Below, piece after piece: positions 41,001 to 50,148 of a stretch of 58,898 bases of DNA. The DNA comes from an uncultured Clostridia bacterium (GTDB lineage Bacteria; Bacillota; Clostridia; Oscillospirales; Acutalibacteraceae), in the NCBI GenBank assembly GCA_947630835.1, contig CANRIZ010000017.1, positions 1-58,898 of the forward strand, written 5' to 3'. The notes beneath the pieces are model-generated. The model was not told where the DNA came from. It did no database searches and worked only from the letters and a program-made list of their open reading frames with translations. Numbering within the stretch: position 1 is the first letter of the stretch; each line of letters begins with the position of its first letter. A program made the position numbers and the translations under genes.

Positions 41001-42287
41001 TTATTTTTTTATGCATGAAATTCTTACTTTATATTCTCCGCTTGCCCAGCAGGAGGTGTTGTAATTAACCGTAATTGTAACAGGGACGGACATATTTCCC
41101 TCGCTCAGGCTTACGCCTGCAAGGTCAACCGAAGCGCTGACTTTTTCGTTGTCGAGAGCGTCGATATCCGCCTGAGAACCGAGAATTTTAACGTTTTGAA
41201 TTTGCGAATCAAGAATCTTTACGGTATAATCCTCTCCCGCATTTTCAATTTTGATGTTTTGAGTCGGTATATTTACGGTTTTTGCGGTAACGTTTTCAAC
41301 AACCACGCTGCAATTAAACTTAATATTGTCGTTTAACAAAACATAATCGGTAACGTCGCCCGAATTAAACGTAAATTCGTTTGTACCAATATCCAGCCTG
41401 TTAAAATCGACTGTTCCGACAACAATTTCTTTTGTCTGTTCAAGGTTTTCAACCTGAATGGCTGCCTTAACCGAAGCGGGCGTTATGGTCTTTTTGAAAG
41501 ATGAGTCCAAATAGTCCGCGGGAACGTTTCTGAAAGAAACGGTAGTGGGTAATACAACTTCTTTTAGTATGGGTATGGTCATGGTGGTGACGGTTGAATT
41601 TTCAACAATTTCAGTATTTTTCAAATCGTCTTCGCTTGCGCCTTCAAGCTTAAGCTCCGGCGTAACGGTGGTTGTTTTTGAAAGCGTTTCGTCAATAACA
41701 TATTCCGCCGTAACGCCCGTAATTTTATTAACCTCGGTGGCGGGACCGCTTATAAGCAAGGTGCTGTTTGAAAGAACGGCGTCGCCTAAAATCAAACCGT
41801 CGGCAACAACCTTATCGACATTGGCTATTACCTTGGGCGTAACCGCAAATTCGGTTTCCTTGGGCGAGTCAAAATATACGGAAATGTAATTTTGGGACAA
41901 TGCGGTAATTTCAAAATCCTTATCGTTTAAAGGGCTTGCCTTTAATAAAAGAGTTTTTGTTCCCGCAGAATCAACGTAACTTGTTTGGGCGGCAACGCGA
42001 ATGTCGTCCGCCGTCAAAGAACCGACAACGAATTTTTTGCCTACTACGGTAACGTCAACGGTGTAATTCTCGTTACCGAAAACCTTTAATCCGAGTTGTT
42101 TCGGAATACTGTCCTCAAGATTAATTTCAACGGGAACGGAAAGTATGGTGTTTTCAACTACAGGGCTTTTCTCTATTGAAATCCAAAGCCAAAGGCAAAA
42201 AGACATTAAAAGGGAAAACACAAAGACAAACTTGTTGTTGCCGAAAATCCCCCTCAGCGTTAAGCGCTTATCAGAATTTTTAGCCAT
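41001..42287 (-). CDS. cdaR: CdaR, YbbR-domain regulator of diadenylate cyclase
   Basis: A 428-aa membrane-anchored protein with one N-terminal helix (FVFVFSLLMSFCLWLWI) and an extracellular chain of four YbbR-type beta domains (repeating SVPVEINL, VTPKVIANV, VSFRNVPADYL and VNIPTQNIKIENAG). CdaR binds and modulates CdaA in other Firmicutes. It begins one base into the cdaA stop (TAATG overlap at 42287), so the pair is translationally coupled. Confidence 0.9.
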   Translation of the reverse strand: MAKNSDKRLTLRGIFGNNKFVFVFSLLMSFCLWLWISIEKSPVVENTILSVPVEINLEDSIPKQLGLKVFGNENYTVDVTVVGKKFVVGSLTADDIRVAAQTSYVDSAGTKTLLLKASPLNDKDFEITALSQNYISVYFDSPKETEFAVTPKVIANVDKVVADGLILGDAVLSNSTLLISGPATEVNKITGVTAEYVIDETLSKTTTVTPELKLEGASEDDLKNTEIVENSTVTTMTIPILKEVVLPTTVSFRNVPADYLDSSFKKTITPASVKAAIQVENLEQTKEIVVGTVDFNRLDIGTNEFTFNSGDVTDYVLLNDNIKFNCSVVVENVTAKTVNIPTQNIKIENAGEDYTVKILDSQIQNVKILGSQADIDALDNEKVSASVDLAGVSLSEGNMSVPVTITVNYNTSCWASGEYKVRISCIKK

Positions 42288-43171
42288 TACTTTGAGTCCC
42301 CTTTCTTGGATTTTTTAAATATGCTTTTCTTTTCGGCAGGTAAGTCGGGAGCAAAGCTCTTGTTCAGTATCTCTCTGAGGTCGCCGTCGGAAATATCCCT
42401 TTTAAGCGTGCCCTTCTCTGCAACGGAAATTGCGCCCGTTTCCTCGGAAACAACAACTACAAGCGCGTCGCTTTGCTCGCTCATACCTATCGCGGCGCGG
42501 TGTCTTGTTCCAAGGGAGCTGCTTATTTCGTTATTCTTGGTAAGAGGCAAAATACAGCCCGCGGCGCAAATTCTTGCGTCCTTAATTACCATAGCGCCGT
42601 CGTGAAGCGGAGCTTTGGGGAAGAAAATATTGCCGATAATTTCCGTTGAAATGCCGGCGTCTATGGGAGTGCCGGTATTTATTATGTCGCCCAAAAGCGT
42701 TTCTTTTTCAAATACTATCAACGCGCCGATTTTTTCGTCGCTCATTTCGGCGCACGCTTTGCAGACGGAGTTAATCATTTTGTTAATATTTTCAACCGTT
42801 TTATAGTCCGAGCCGCCCTTTATGGAAAGGAAGCTGAAATTTGAAACAGAGCTTTTGCCCACGCTCTCAAGAGCCCGTCTGATTTCGGGAGAAAATATAA
42901 CGACAAGCACAACGAGCAAATTTGAAAAGAAAAGGGTAAAAATATAGGTGCTGACTTCCATTTTAAGAACGGAAACAACCGCATATAAAATAACAATAAG
43001 GATAAAGCCCTTGGCAAGCTGAATCGCCTTGGTATCCCTGATAAGGTTGATAATAGCATAAATCACAAACGCAACGAGCAAAATATCCAGAACGTCCGAA
43101 AAGCCGTTAAAGCTCAAAATTGCGTTTTTTATATCAACTATTGCGTCGGAAAAACTTAAAAAACTCGGCAT
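42287..43171 (-). CDS. cdaA: Diadenylate cyclase CdaA (c-di-AMP synthase)
   Basis: Makes c-di-AMP from two ATP. The 294-aa membrane protein has three N-terminal helices (about 20-95), then the DAC domain with DGAMVI and GTRHRAAIG (catalytic DGA and RHR motifs) and a C-terminal Lys-rich tail. GGGTGA precedes the ATG. c-di-AMP controls potassium and osmolyte uptake and cell-wall balance. It is the first gene of the minus-strand run down to rluB; glmM, its usual third partner, is absent here. Confidence 0.95.
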   Translation of the reverse strand: MPSFLSFSDAIVDIKNAILSFNGFSDVLDILLVAFVIYAIINLIRDTKAIQLAKGFILIVILYAVVSVLKMEVSTYIFTLFFSNLLVVLVVIFSPEIRRALESVGKSSVSNFSFLSIKGGSDYKTVENINKMINSVCKACAEMSDEKIGALIVFEKETLLGDIINTGTPIDAGISTEIIGNIFFPKAPLHDGAMVIKDARICAAGCILPLTKNNEISSSLGTRHRAAIGMSEQSDALVVVVSEETGAISVAEKGTLKRDISDGDLREILNKSFAPDLPAEKKSIFKKSKKGDSK

Positions 43172-43257
43172 TTACTCACCCTCTGACAAAAAAATACAAT
43201 ATATTACAATCAAGAAACATAATAGAACATATATAATCGCAATATATTGTATCATAC

Positions 43258-44406
43258 TTATTGAATTTTTGCAATTTTAAATACCGAATTTAACAATAAA
43301 TTTACATCCTTTTTTTCGGTGAAAAAAGAAGGGGCTATTCTTACCGTTCCCTTTTCCGAGGTATTGTAAGAAATATGTGCAAGCGGCGCACAGTGAAAGC
43401 CCGCCCTTACCGCTATTGAGTATTCGTTCAAAAGCCTTGCGGTTTCCTCACTGTGCAAATTTTTGACGTTGAAAGAAATAAGCGGAGCAAACCTTTCGTT
43501 TTTTGAAAACAAATCGGTATAAAGCTCTATATTTTTCATATTTTTAAACTCGGAATAAATATGATTTACAATCTCCCTTTCGTGATTGTAAATGTTTTTG
43601 ATTTTTTGCCTGTTAATAAAATCGATTCCTGCGCCGAGACCTGCGATAAGAGGTATGCTCAAAGTTCCGCTTTCATATCTTTCGGGACTTTCCTGCGGTT
43701 GCTTAAAAACAAAGGATTGCGTACCCGTACCGCCCTGCGTAAGGGTTTTAAGCTTTTTTTCGCAATTTATTACCAAAATTCCCAACCCCATAGGTGCATA
43801 AAGTCCCTTATGAGCCGCCGCGCACAGAAAATCAATGCCTTCCTCGGCGCAGTTTATTTCGGTTATCCCGGCGGTTTGAGCCGCGTCAACGGCAAAGAGT
43901 AAATTTTTGCTGTGAGCAAGCTCGGAAAGCTTATTTAAAGGCGGCATTTTCCCAAAAACATTTGAGGCCCCCGTACATATCAGGGCAACGGTGTTTTCGT
44001 CAATCAGCTTTTCAAAATTTTCAATAGTTTCAATATCGTTTTCGGCAATATCGGCAATTTTGTAATCGCACACGCCCTCGTCCTTCAGCGTTTCCAAAGG
44101 CCGTACAACGGCGTTGTGTTCAAGCGAAGAAATTATGAAATTGCATCCGGGCTTTGCAAGTCCTTTAATCACGCAATTAACGGCATAGGTGCAATTCGGG
44201 GTAAAAATTATATTTTCCGGTCTGTCCGTTCCGAAAAGCTCCGCCGCCTTTTCCCTCGTTTCGTAAACCAGTTTCGAGGTTCTTTGCGCCATACTGTGAC
44301 CCGCCCTGCCCGGATTCGCACAGTAGTATTTTATTGAGTTTTCCACAGCCTTTATAACGCAGTACGGTTTCGGGTAAGATGTAGCCGCATTATCTAAATA
44401 TACCAT
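43258..44406 (-). CDS. Cysteine desulfurase-like class V aminotransferase
   Basis: A PLP enzyme (382 aa) predicted to take sulfur (or selenium) from cysteine. Motifs are LDNAATSYPKP at the start, SSLEHNAVVRPL, the PLP Lys in AAAHKGLYAPMG, ESGTLSIP, and the catalytic Cys loop RAGFHCAPLAH. Its ATG (44406) immediately follows the stop of the DUF3343 gene, the usual partner for this subgroup. It is therefore more likely a DUF3343-linked desulfurase than the main IscS or SufS. Substrate and acceptor are inferred. Confidence 0.88.
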   Translation of the reverse strand: MVYLDNAATSYPKPYCVIKAVENSIKYYCANPGRAGHSMAQRTSKLVYETREKAAELFGTDRPENIIFTPNCTYAVNCVIKGLAKPGCNFIISSLEHNAVVRPLETLKDEGVCDYKIADIAENDIETIENFEKLIDENTVALICTGASNVFGKMPPLNKLSELAHSKNLLFAVDAAQTAGITEINCAEEGIDFLCAAAHKGLYAPMGLGILVINCEKKLKTLTQGGTGTQSFVFKQPQESPERYESGTLSIPLIAGLGAGIDFINRQKIKNIYNHEREIVNHIYSEFKNMKNIELYTDLFSKNERFAPLISFNVKNLHSEETARLLNEYSIAVRAGFHCAPLAHISYNTSEKGTVRIAPSFFTEKKDVNLLLNSVFKIAKIQ

Positions 44407-44622
44407 TTATTCCCACACAGCTTCTTTAATTTCGACTCCGTTTTCTTTTAAATACTCAAGCGTTTCGCCCGAAGCGCCGTTTATTTTCAAAATATACCCG
44501 CATCCCTCTCCTTTTTTGGGCCTCGGATTTTTTAATATTTCGGATTTTATATTTTTATTTTTCAGCAAAGAACTCGCCTTCATTGCATAAGTAACGGAGT
44601 TGAGTTTTAAAATTAGCTTCAT
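44407..44622 (-). CDS. DUF3343 protein, putative sulfur/selenium carrier
   Basis: A 71-aa protein: MKLILKLNSVTYAMKASSLLKNKNIKSE, a Pro/Lys loop and GEGCGYILKING. The conserved Cys in GCGY is the likely persulfide carrier of this family. ATG 44622 was chosen for the GAGGTG before it; the frame is open further upstream without a ribosome binding site. It is immediately followed by the cysteine desulfurase gene without any spacer, consistent with a donor-acceptor pair. Confidence 0.8.
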   Translation of the reverse strand: MKLILKLNSVTYAMKASSLLKNKNIKSEILKNPRPKKGEGCGYILKINGASGETLEYLKENGVEIKEAVWE

Positions 44623-44682
44623 TACTTCACCTCTGATAAAGAATTTGTCGCTATATATTATGCTGAAAAAAATATAAAAGTT

Positions 44683-44705
44683 AAAGCCCACGCTCGGTGG
44701 GCTTT
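44683..44705 (-). terminator. Terminator after the SPOCS-LysM gene
   Basis: AAAGCCCAC (44683-44691) pairs perfectly with GTGGGCTTT (44697-44705) around a 5-base loop. On the minus strand T-rich sequence follows. It lies 5 bases past the stop at 44710. Confidence 0.8.
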
Positions 44706-44709
44706 AAGG

Positions 44710-46236
44710 TTATTTGCAGGGTATGAGCAGCTTAGTCCGCTCCTTTAGGATATCTTCGGTTAATTTGTTTTCCTCAAGTATCGCGCTTACGGTGGTGTTG
44801 TACCTTTTTGCTATATTCCATATGCTTTCTCCCGCGTCGGAAAAATAAATTGTGAGAGAAGCGTTGTTTTTTTTCTTTTTCGCAGATTCGTCTATTTCAA
44901 TATCGGTAATTACCTCTTTTTGATAATTTTCAAAAACCACTGCGTTTATATAAAGCTCGGCTCTTATATCAAGCTTACTGTCCCCGTTTATCGTATAATC
45001 CATTGACGAAAGTACGATATTGCTGTAACAGAAAGCGTCCGCGGAGTCGGTTTTAAGACTGCATCTGTATTCAAATTCCAGTTCCTTGTCGACAGAGGAT
45101 ATTTCGTCGTTTTCGTCAAGTATTACGGCGCTTACAGCCAAAGTTCCGTTTACATAGAAGGTATTGTCCCGAAGCTCGGTCGAATAAGTGACGTTTTTGC
45201 CGTTTAAATCCAAAACGGATTTTATCTTTTTATCCCCAAGCTGTGCGCCCGACCTTAGCAGATAAGTATCGTTAATTCTGTCCGACAGCTTTACAAATGG
45301 TACGATTTCCTTTTTGGGTTTAATTTCGTATTCCGTAGAGTAGATATCGCTGATACATTCAACCGTTTTTTCGTCGTAAATATTCATTTCGGCATTGATG
45401 TTTACGGAAAGGTCGAACATTCTCAGCGCGCCGCTTGAATCCGTTTTTGCAAACACGTCTACCGAGCAAACGCTTAAAGTAACATATTCTATGCTGTCGT
45501 CCGCCGTGTTTACCTCGACAATCTGACTTATGGGCATAGAGCTTTCGGCTTTTTCAACCGCACATTCTTTTTCGGTCAAATATGTAACCTTAACTTTCAG
45601 CTCGCCCTTTATAAGCGCCTTTCCGGACACCATTTTAATGCTGTCAAGTATTGCGGACGCGTCGCTTCTTATTATCTGCCCTATGGAATCCTGCGCCGCT
45701 CCGAGTTCAAGCGTTTCGTTTACGGAAAAGGATTTAATCTGACAATCCCTTAAAACTGTCGCGGGACATTCCGACTTTTTAAGCTGAACCGTCTTTTCTT
45801 CGCAGTCGGAAAGAATATTTCTTGATTTTCCGTAATAAAGCTTGTATCTGATTGAAACGGAAGAATGTATAGACAGCTTTCTTTGGCTTGACACACGACA
45901 GTTTACAAATTGCGTCTGAACGTCCGTTACCGGATAGCAATTTTCGGTCTTTGCCAGCTCGACCGATTTTGTAAAGGGAATTCTCTGCTCAAAGCAATGC
46001 ATTTTCTTTTCTTCGCACAGGTAGATTATGCTTACAAGCGCCGTTCCCTCAACGCTCAGTTTTCCCGCCTGTAATTTTGTTTGGGAGACGTTCGGCTTTA
46101 ACACAGCCTTTAAAACGCTTACTATATCGGGGAAATATTCGGGTAAGGTTATGTCGCTTTCCACGGTATGCTCAACGGTATCCTCACAAAGAACGTCCTT
46201 TGTGCAAACACTGAAATTCTTTTTAGATATGTCCAT
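44710..46236 (-). CDS. SPOCS (DUF3794) and LysM protein, SipL-like
   Basis: A 508-aa protein resembling SipL, the C. difficile partner of SpoIVA in spore-coat assembly. Repeated SPOCS/DUF3794 modules are seen: EYFPDIVSVLKAVLKPNVSQTKLQAGKLSVEGTA near residues 30-65, a second around 180-230 and a third around 335-400. A C-terminal LysM (ESIWNIAKRYNTTVSAILEENKL) ends in LLIPC. No signal peptide, as expected for a mother-cell protein. ACGGAGG precedes the ATG. Presence together with spoVM supports a functional spore coat pathway; the orthology is inferred from domain layout. Confidence 0.82.
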   Translation of the reverse strand: MDISKKNFSVCTKDVLCEDTVEHTVESDITLPEYFPDIVSVLKAVLKPNVSQTKLQAGKLSVEGTALVSIIYLCEEKKMHCFEQRIPFTKSVELAKTENCYPVTDVQTQFVNCRVSSQRKLSIHSSVSIRYKLYYGKSRNILSDCEEKTVQLKKSECPATVLRDCQIKSFSVNETLELGAAQDSIGQIIRSDASAILDSIKMVSGKALIKGELKVKVTYLTEKECAVEKAESSMPISQIVEVNTADDSIEYVTLSVCSVDVFAKTDSSGALRMFDLSVNINAEMNIYDEKTVECISDIYSTEYEIKPKKEIVPFVKLSDRINDTYLLRSGAQLGDKKIKSVLDLNGKNVTYSTELRDNTFYVNGTLAVSAVILDENDEISSVDKELEFEYRCSLKTDSADAFCYSNIVLSSMDYTINGDSKLDIRAELYINAVVFENYQKEVITDIEIDESAKKKKNNASLTIYFSDAGESIWNIAKRYNTTVSAILEENKLTEDILKERTKLLIPCK

Positions 46237-46313
46237 AATTATCCTCCGTTTATAATTCTTTTTATAATATATATTAAGTAATTGTAAACTATATTCTCAA
46301 AATTAAAAAATGC

Positions 46314-46342
46314 TTGAATTACAAAAATCAATATAGTATAAT
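46314..46342 (+). promoter_or_regulatory. Promoter for the reverse rubrerythrin
   Basis: TTGAAT (46314-46319), a 17-base spacer and TATAAT (46337-46342), 29 bases before the ATG at 46372. No clear operator repeat was noticed. Confidence 0.7.
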
Positions 46343-46371
46343 ATTTAAAAATAAATTTGGAGGTAATTTTT

Positions 46372-46920
46372 ATGAAAAAATGGATTTGCCCGGTTTGCGG
46401 CTATATTTATGAAGGCGAAAACCCGCCCGAAGCTTGCCCTCAGTGCAAGGTTCCCGGTTCAAGATTTACAGAGGTTGTTGAAAACGAGCTTTCATGGGCC
46501 GCAGAGCACGTTGTAGGAGTTGCAAAGGGCGCTCCCGCAGATATTATCGACGGTCTTAAAGCTAACTTTAACGGCGAATGTACGGAAGTAGGTATGTACC
46601 TTGCAATGGCAAGGGTTGCCCACAGAGAGGGCTATCCCGAAATCGGTCTTTATTGGGAAAAGGCCGCTTACGAAGAGGCCGAACACGCCGCAAAGTTTGC
46701 CGAATTACTCGGCGAGGTTGTTACCGACAGCACCAAGAAAAACCTTGAAATGAGAGTTGAAGCCGAAAACGGCGCAACGCTCGGCAAGACGGAGCTTGCC
46801 AAGAGAGCCAAGGAGGAAGGTCTTGACGCCATTCACGACACGGTTCACGAGATGGCACGCGACGAAGCAAGGCACGGCAAGGCTTTTGAGGGGCTTCTTA
46901 AAAGATATTTCGGCAAATAA
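46372..46920 (+). CDS. Reverse rubrerythrin (peroxide reductase)
   Basis: A 182-aa oxidative-stress protein reducing H2O2 and O2 with electrons from NADH. A rubredoxin domain comes first ([10 protein letters not shown] and CPQCK: two CxxC iron sites), followed by the diiron four-helix domain with [28 protein letters not shown] and [16 protein letters not shown] (E..ExxH pairs). In classical rubrerythrin the rubredoxin domain is at the C-terminus, so this is the reverse form found in clostridia. ATG 46372 was chosen for GGAGG upstream; the earlier TTG lies inside that site. Confidence 0.93.
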   Translation: MKKWICPVCGYIYEGENPPEACPQCKVPGSRFTEVVENELSWAAEHVVGVAKGAPADIIDGLKANFNGECTEVGMYLAMARVAHREGYPEIGLYWEKAAYEEAEHAAKFAELLGEVVTDSTKKNLEMRVEAENGATLGKTELAKRAKEEGLDAIHDTVHEMARDEARHGKAFEGLLKRYFGK

Positions 46921-46927
46921 AATTTTT

Positions 46928-46960
46928 AAGCTCTGTAAAATATTGCAGAGCTTTTCTTTT
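46928..46960 (+). terminator. Terminator after the reverse rubrerythrin
   Basis: AAGCTCTG (46928-46935) pairs with CAGAGCTT (46946-46953), followed by TTCTTTT. tcdA begins 10 bases later, so it may be transcribed partly by read-through. Confidence 0.8.
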
Positions 46961-46970
46961 CGGTGAATAA

Positions 46971-47666
46971 ATGGACGAGATGTACGAGAGAACCGAAATG
47001 ATTTTCGGCTCGGAAAATATTGAAAAGTTAAAAAATTCATACGTTGCGGTTTTCGGCATAGGCGGAGTAGGCTCTTACGTCTGCGAAGCCCTTGCCCGCT
47101 GTGGGATCGGAAGGCTTGATTTAATCGACAGCGACAAGGTATCCGCCTCCAACATAAACAGGCAGCTTATCGCCCTGAACAGCACGGTGGGCAAATACAA
47201 GGTTGATGTGATGAAGGAGAGAATACTCGACATAAACGAAAACGCCGAAGTAAATACTTACAAAACTTTCTTTTTGCCCGAAAATTCAAGCGAATTTGAC
47301 TTTTCTCGCTACGATTACATTGTAGACGCCGTAGACACGGTAAAAGCCAAGACAGAGCTTGTTTTATGCGCCGAAAAAGCAAATGTTCCGATAATATCTT
47401 CAATGGGCGCGGGGAACAAGGTGAATCCCGAAATGTTCCTTGTAAGCGATATTTACAAGACCTCCGTATGCCCGCTTGCAAAAGTAATGAGAACCCGGTT
47501 AAAAAAATACGGAATAAAGAAGCTGAAGGTAGTCTATTCAAAAGAACCGCCCATAAAGAATCCGGGCGAAAAAAGCTACCCCGGCAGCAACGCTTTTACT
47601 CCGTCCGTCGCGGGCCTTATTATCGCAGGTGAAGTTGTAAAGGATTTAACGCAATTTCACAATTAA
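46971..47666 (+). CDS. tcdA: tRNA threonylcarbamoyladenosine dehydratase (ThiF family)
   Basis: An E1-like enzyme that cyclises t6A37 to ct6A in ANN-decoding tRNAs. The 231-aa protein has the nucleotide motif VFGIGGVGSYVCEAL, LIDSDKVSASNINRQL, a DAVDTVKAK block and SSMGAGNKVNPEMF. The Cys in SVCPLAKVMR and the terminal PSVAGLIIAGEVVKDL are typical of the TcdA/CsdL group. GGTGA precedes the ATG. Confidence 0.9.
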   Translation: MDEMYERTEMIFGSENIEKLKNSYVAVFGIGGVGSYVCEALARCGIGRLDLIDSDKVSASNINRQLIALNSTVGKYKVDVMKERILDINENAEVNTYKTFFLPENSSEFDFSRYDYIVDAVDTVKAKTELVLCAEKANVPIISSMGAGNKVNPEMFLVSDIYKTSVCPLAKVMRTRLKKYGIKKLKVVYSKEPPIKNPGEKSYPGSNAFTPSVAGLIIAGEVVKDLTQFHN

Positions 47667-47685
47667 ATTATCTTTAAAAGTTAAA

Positions 47686-47713
47686 GGTCTGAAGCCGCTA
47701 AAAGCTTCAGACC
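47686..47713. terminator. Shared terminator between tcdA and the glucosaminidase gene
   Basis: GGTCTGAAGC (47686-47695) pairs with GCTTCAGACC (47704-47713) around CGCTAAAA. TTAATTTT follows on the plus side and AACTTTTAAA-type sequence on the minus side. It serves two convergent genes. Confidence 0.8.
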
Positions 47714-47720
47714 GTTAATT

Positions 47721-50072
47721 TTATTTGATTATAAAATTGTTTTTAAGATGCTCTGTAAAATCGAAGCTCTCGTCGTAGCCCACACCGCCGATGCAGTTAT
47801 ACTGAATACAGAAAATCTGCTCTTTTATAATCACATAGGCGACGTATTGATAATCCGCTGGCTTATTGCTTTCGTCAAGGCTTAGAATAGAACAGTAATT
47901 TAAAACAGAATCCGCATTTTTTAATTCAAGACTGCCCTGTGAAACAGAAGCGGTGCGGTTGTTCTTTTTCTCCTCCTCGGCAAGCTCGTTTAAGCCTTGG
48001 AACGCCTGGTCGTAGAAAGCGTCCATGGTGTAGTCCAACTCTTCGTCATTGACGCCGATATTTTCTATTTTAACATAGCAGTCGTTATCGGTGTCTTTTT
48101 TAACGAAAACGGAATTTTCATCGTTGTAATCCCAACCCGAGGGCATGGTGAAAGTATAATCGGAGGTCGAAATTTTAACAGTATCGTCTGCTTTGTTGTT
48201 GACCTTAATATCCAAAGAGCCCGCAACAATCTGCAAAATTTTCTTTGCGTCAACGGTAGAAATTTTCCCGTCGCAGGTTACGTCGGCTCGGATTTTTTCA
48301 TCGTCGTTAAATTGCTTTATTCCCGCAACGTTCTGCAAAACCCACTTGGCGTCGACAATTGAAATCTTCTCGTCTTTATTAACGTCGCCGCAGTCGGGGC
48401 TTGTAACCTCCAATATGGGTATATCGGGCTTTGGACCGGGCAAATTGACGTCGGGAACGCTTGACCCTGCCGCGCCCGAATATGTAGTGGGCTTGGGATC
48501 AACGGTATTTGTAAGCGTGGGACAGTCCGGAGCCGTATTCGGATTGGTGGACGCCGCCGGCAAAGCGCAAGCGCTTTGGGGCATATTTCTGAATACCGGA
48601 ATTACAAAGCAGAAATCCGTGCTTAAAATTCCCGAATAGACGGAATCATATATCTTTTTCGCCTGTACCATCGAATAAGTTACGTCCGCCGCATACTGGT
48701 GATTATACAATCCGCCGTTGGGAATAAAGTCAAACTTTTCAAAATAAATGGTATTCTGACCTTTTGAGATATAGCCGGAAGCTATAAACTCGGCGCCGCC
48801 GATAATCGACTTGTACGGAGTGTTCCAAGGGCGGCCGTAACTGCCGGATTCGCTTGCCCATTTAAGTCCGTCAAGGTAGCCGGTATTTGCGCCTACGTTG
48901 TAATAATTATAAATTCCCTTATAAGTTGCATTATCGCCGGAGGTGGATTTGCTTCCGCTTCTGCCGACCTCCTGTATAACCTTGGAGGCAAGATGATACG
49001 GGCTTACGTTGTACTTTTTGCCCGCCTCCAAAAACGCCTCGGCATAAGTAATCGACCTGCCGTCCGTGGTATTGATTTTAACCCCGTCCATAAAAGTGCC
49101 TTTTAATATAGCCTCAACGCCTTGAAGCTTATGAACGCTTGAATTATAGGTCAATTCCTCAAATTGGAATATATTGTTCTCGGTAAGGAAATTTCTCGGG
49201 TCTATATAATAAGAAACCACCTGACCGTGAGCCTGATACCAGTTTGAACCCTCCACAGGCTTAAACGAAGCCGAGGCTCCGGACGAAGCGTTAATGCAGT
49301 TTGCCGCAACGTAACCGGTAACGGTTTTGCCTTCGGTTGTAATCGCCGTAACCTTATACCAAGAACCGTTTGTTGTGCCGTCGTCACAGCTTACGGAATC
49401 TAAAATCGTAACCTTGGTACCCTGAGCGAGCTCGCCCAATTTACTGTGAGACGTGCCCGCGCCGGTTCTAATGGATAAAGTGGCAAACGTGTTGTTAACA
49501 ACGCCCGTGTTACTGCCCGAAGAACTGCCGGGAGTATAGTTTACCGTGGTTGAACGGTACGAAATGTAATAAGAACCGGCTATCGAATTTGAACCAAGCC
49601 TTGTTTCGCTCTTAATAACGTCATACCAGTTAAGCCCCGTATAGAAAAATTTAAAGGTCCAGTTGGAATGAGCTGCCTTTAACTTGGAAACAGCGTCCAA
49701 ATATATATCGGGAATTGCGTTTGAGATACCCTCAACATATTTACCGTCGGCAGCGCCGTCGGTTTTTATATTTGAAATTCCCGAAGCGGCTATGTAGCCC
49801 GAATATTCCTTTCCGTTGACCTTACAGCTTAAACTGTACCAGTAGCCGTTTGTTGTGCCGTCGTCGCAATATTTTTTTCCGTTTAAAACAACGGAGGTAT
49901 TGTTAGGTACGGTAACCACAAGGGCGTAAGACGTACCCGGACCTTTACGCATATTCATATTTCCGCCCGAACCGTTTACAACAGCGGTGGTAAGGGCGCA
50001 GGAAACTATTGAAAATAAAGATGCAAAGGTCAAAATAAACGAAATGGCAAAAAATAACCTTTTAGTTTTCAT
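47721..50072 (-). CDS. Secreted SH3b-glucosaminidase with type I dockerin
   Basis: A 783-aa exported cell-wall hydrolase predicted to cleave glycan strands. A signal peptide (about 1-25) is followed by a first bacterial SH3 (MNMRKGPGTSYALVV), a second SH3 (about 190-265, LSIRTGAGTSHSKLG), and an endo-beta-N-acetylglucosaminidase-like domain (about 285-480: YYIDPRNFLTENNIFQFEEL, SPYHLASKVIQEVG, NYYNVGAN). A Pro/Thr linker leads to a dockerin (about 560-625) with two calcium-loop repeats, GDVNKDEKISIVDAKWVLQ and ADVTCDGKISTVDAKKILQ. The last 150 residues form an unrecognised domain. AAGGAG precedes the ATG, and a promoter lies upstream. A dockerin on an autolysin implies docking to a cohesin-bearing scaffold. 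Confidence 0.88.
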   Translation of the reverse strand: MKTKRLFFAISFILTFASLFSIVSCALTTAVVNGSGGNMNMRKGPGTSYALVVTVPNNTSVVLNGKKYCDDGTTNGYWYSLSCKVNGKEYSGYIAASGISNIKTDGAADGKYVEGISNAIPDIYLDAVSKLKAAHSNWTFKFFYTGLNWYDVIKSETRLGSNSIAGSYYISYRSTTVNYTPGSSSGSNTGVVNNTFATLSIRTGAGTSHSKLGELAQGTKVTILDSVSCDDGTTNGSWYKVTAITTEGKTVTGYVAANCINASSGASASFKPVEGSNWYQAHGQVVSYYIDPRNFLTENNIFQFEELTYNSSVHKLQGVEAILKGTFMDGVKINTTDGRSITYAEAFLEAGKKYNVSPYHLASKVIQEVGRSGSKSTSGDNATYKGIYNYYNVGANTGYLDGLKWASESGSYGRPWNTPYKSIIGGAEFIASGYISKGQNTIYFEKFDFIPNGGLYNHQYAADVTYSMVQAKKIYDSVYSGILSTDFCFVIPVFRNMPQSACALPAASTNPNTAPDCPTLTNTVDPKPTTYSGAAGSSVPDVNLPGPKPDIPILEVTSPDCGDVNKDEKISIVDAKWVLQNVAGIKQFNDDEKIRADVTCDGKISTVDAKKILQIVAGSLDIKVNNKADDTVKISTSDYTFTMPSGWDYNDENSVFVKKDTDNDCYVKIENIGVNDEELDYTMDAFYDQAFQGLNELAEEEKKNNRTASVSQGSLELKNADSVLNYCSILSLDESNKPADYQYVAYVIIKEQIFCIQYNCIGGVGYDESFDFTEHLKNNFIIK

Positions 50073-50102
50073 AATATTCTCCTTCTCTGCAGCTTCAAGC
50101 GA

Positions 50103-50131
50103 ATTTTAGCATATATCCGCAATATTTTCAA
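50103..50131 (-). promoter_or_regulatory. Promoter for the dockerin-glucosaminidase gene
   Basis: On the minus strand TTGAAA (50131-50126), a 17-base spacer and TAAAAT (50108-50103), about 30 bases before the start codon. Confidence 0.65.
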
Positions 50132-50148
50132 CAGTTTAATATTTCCTG

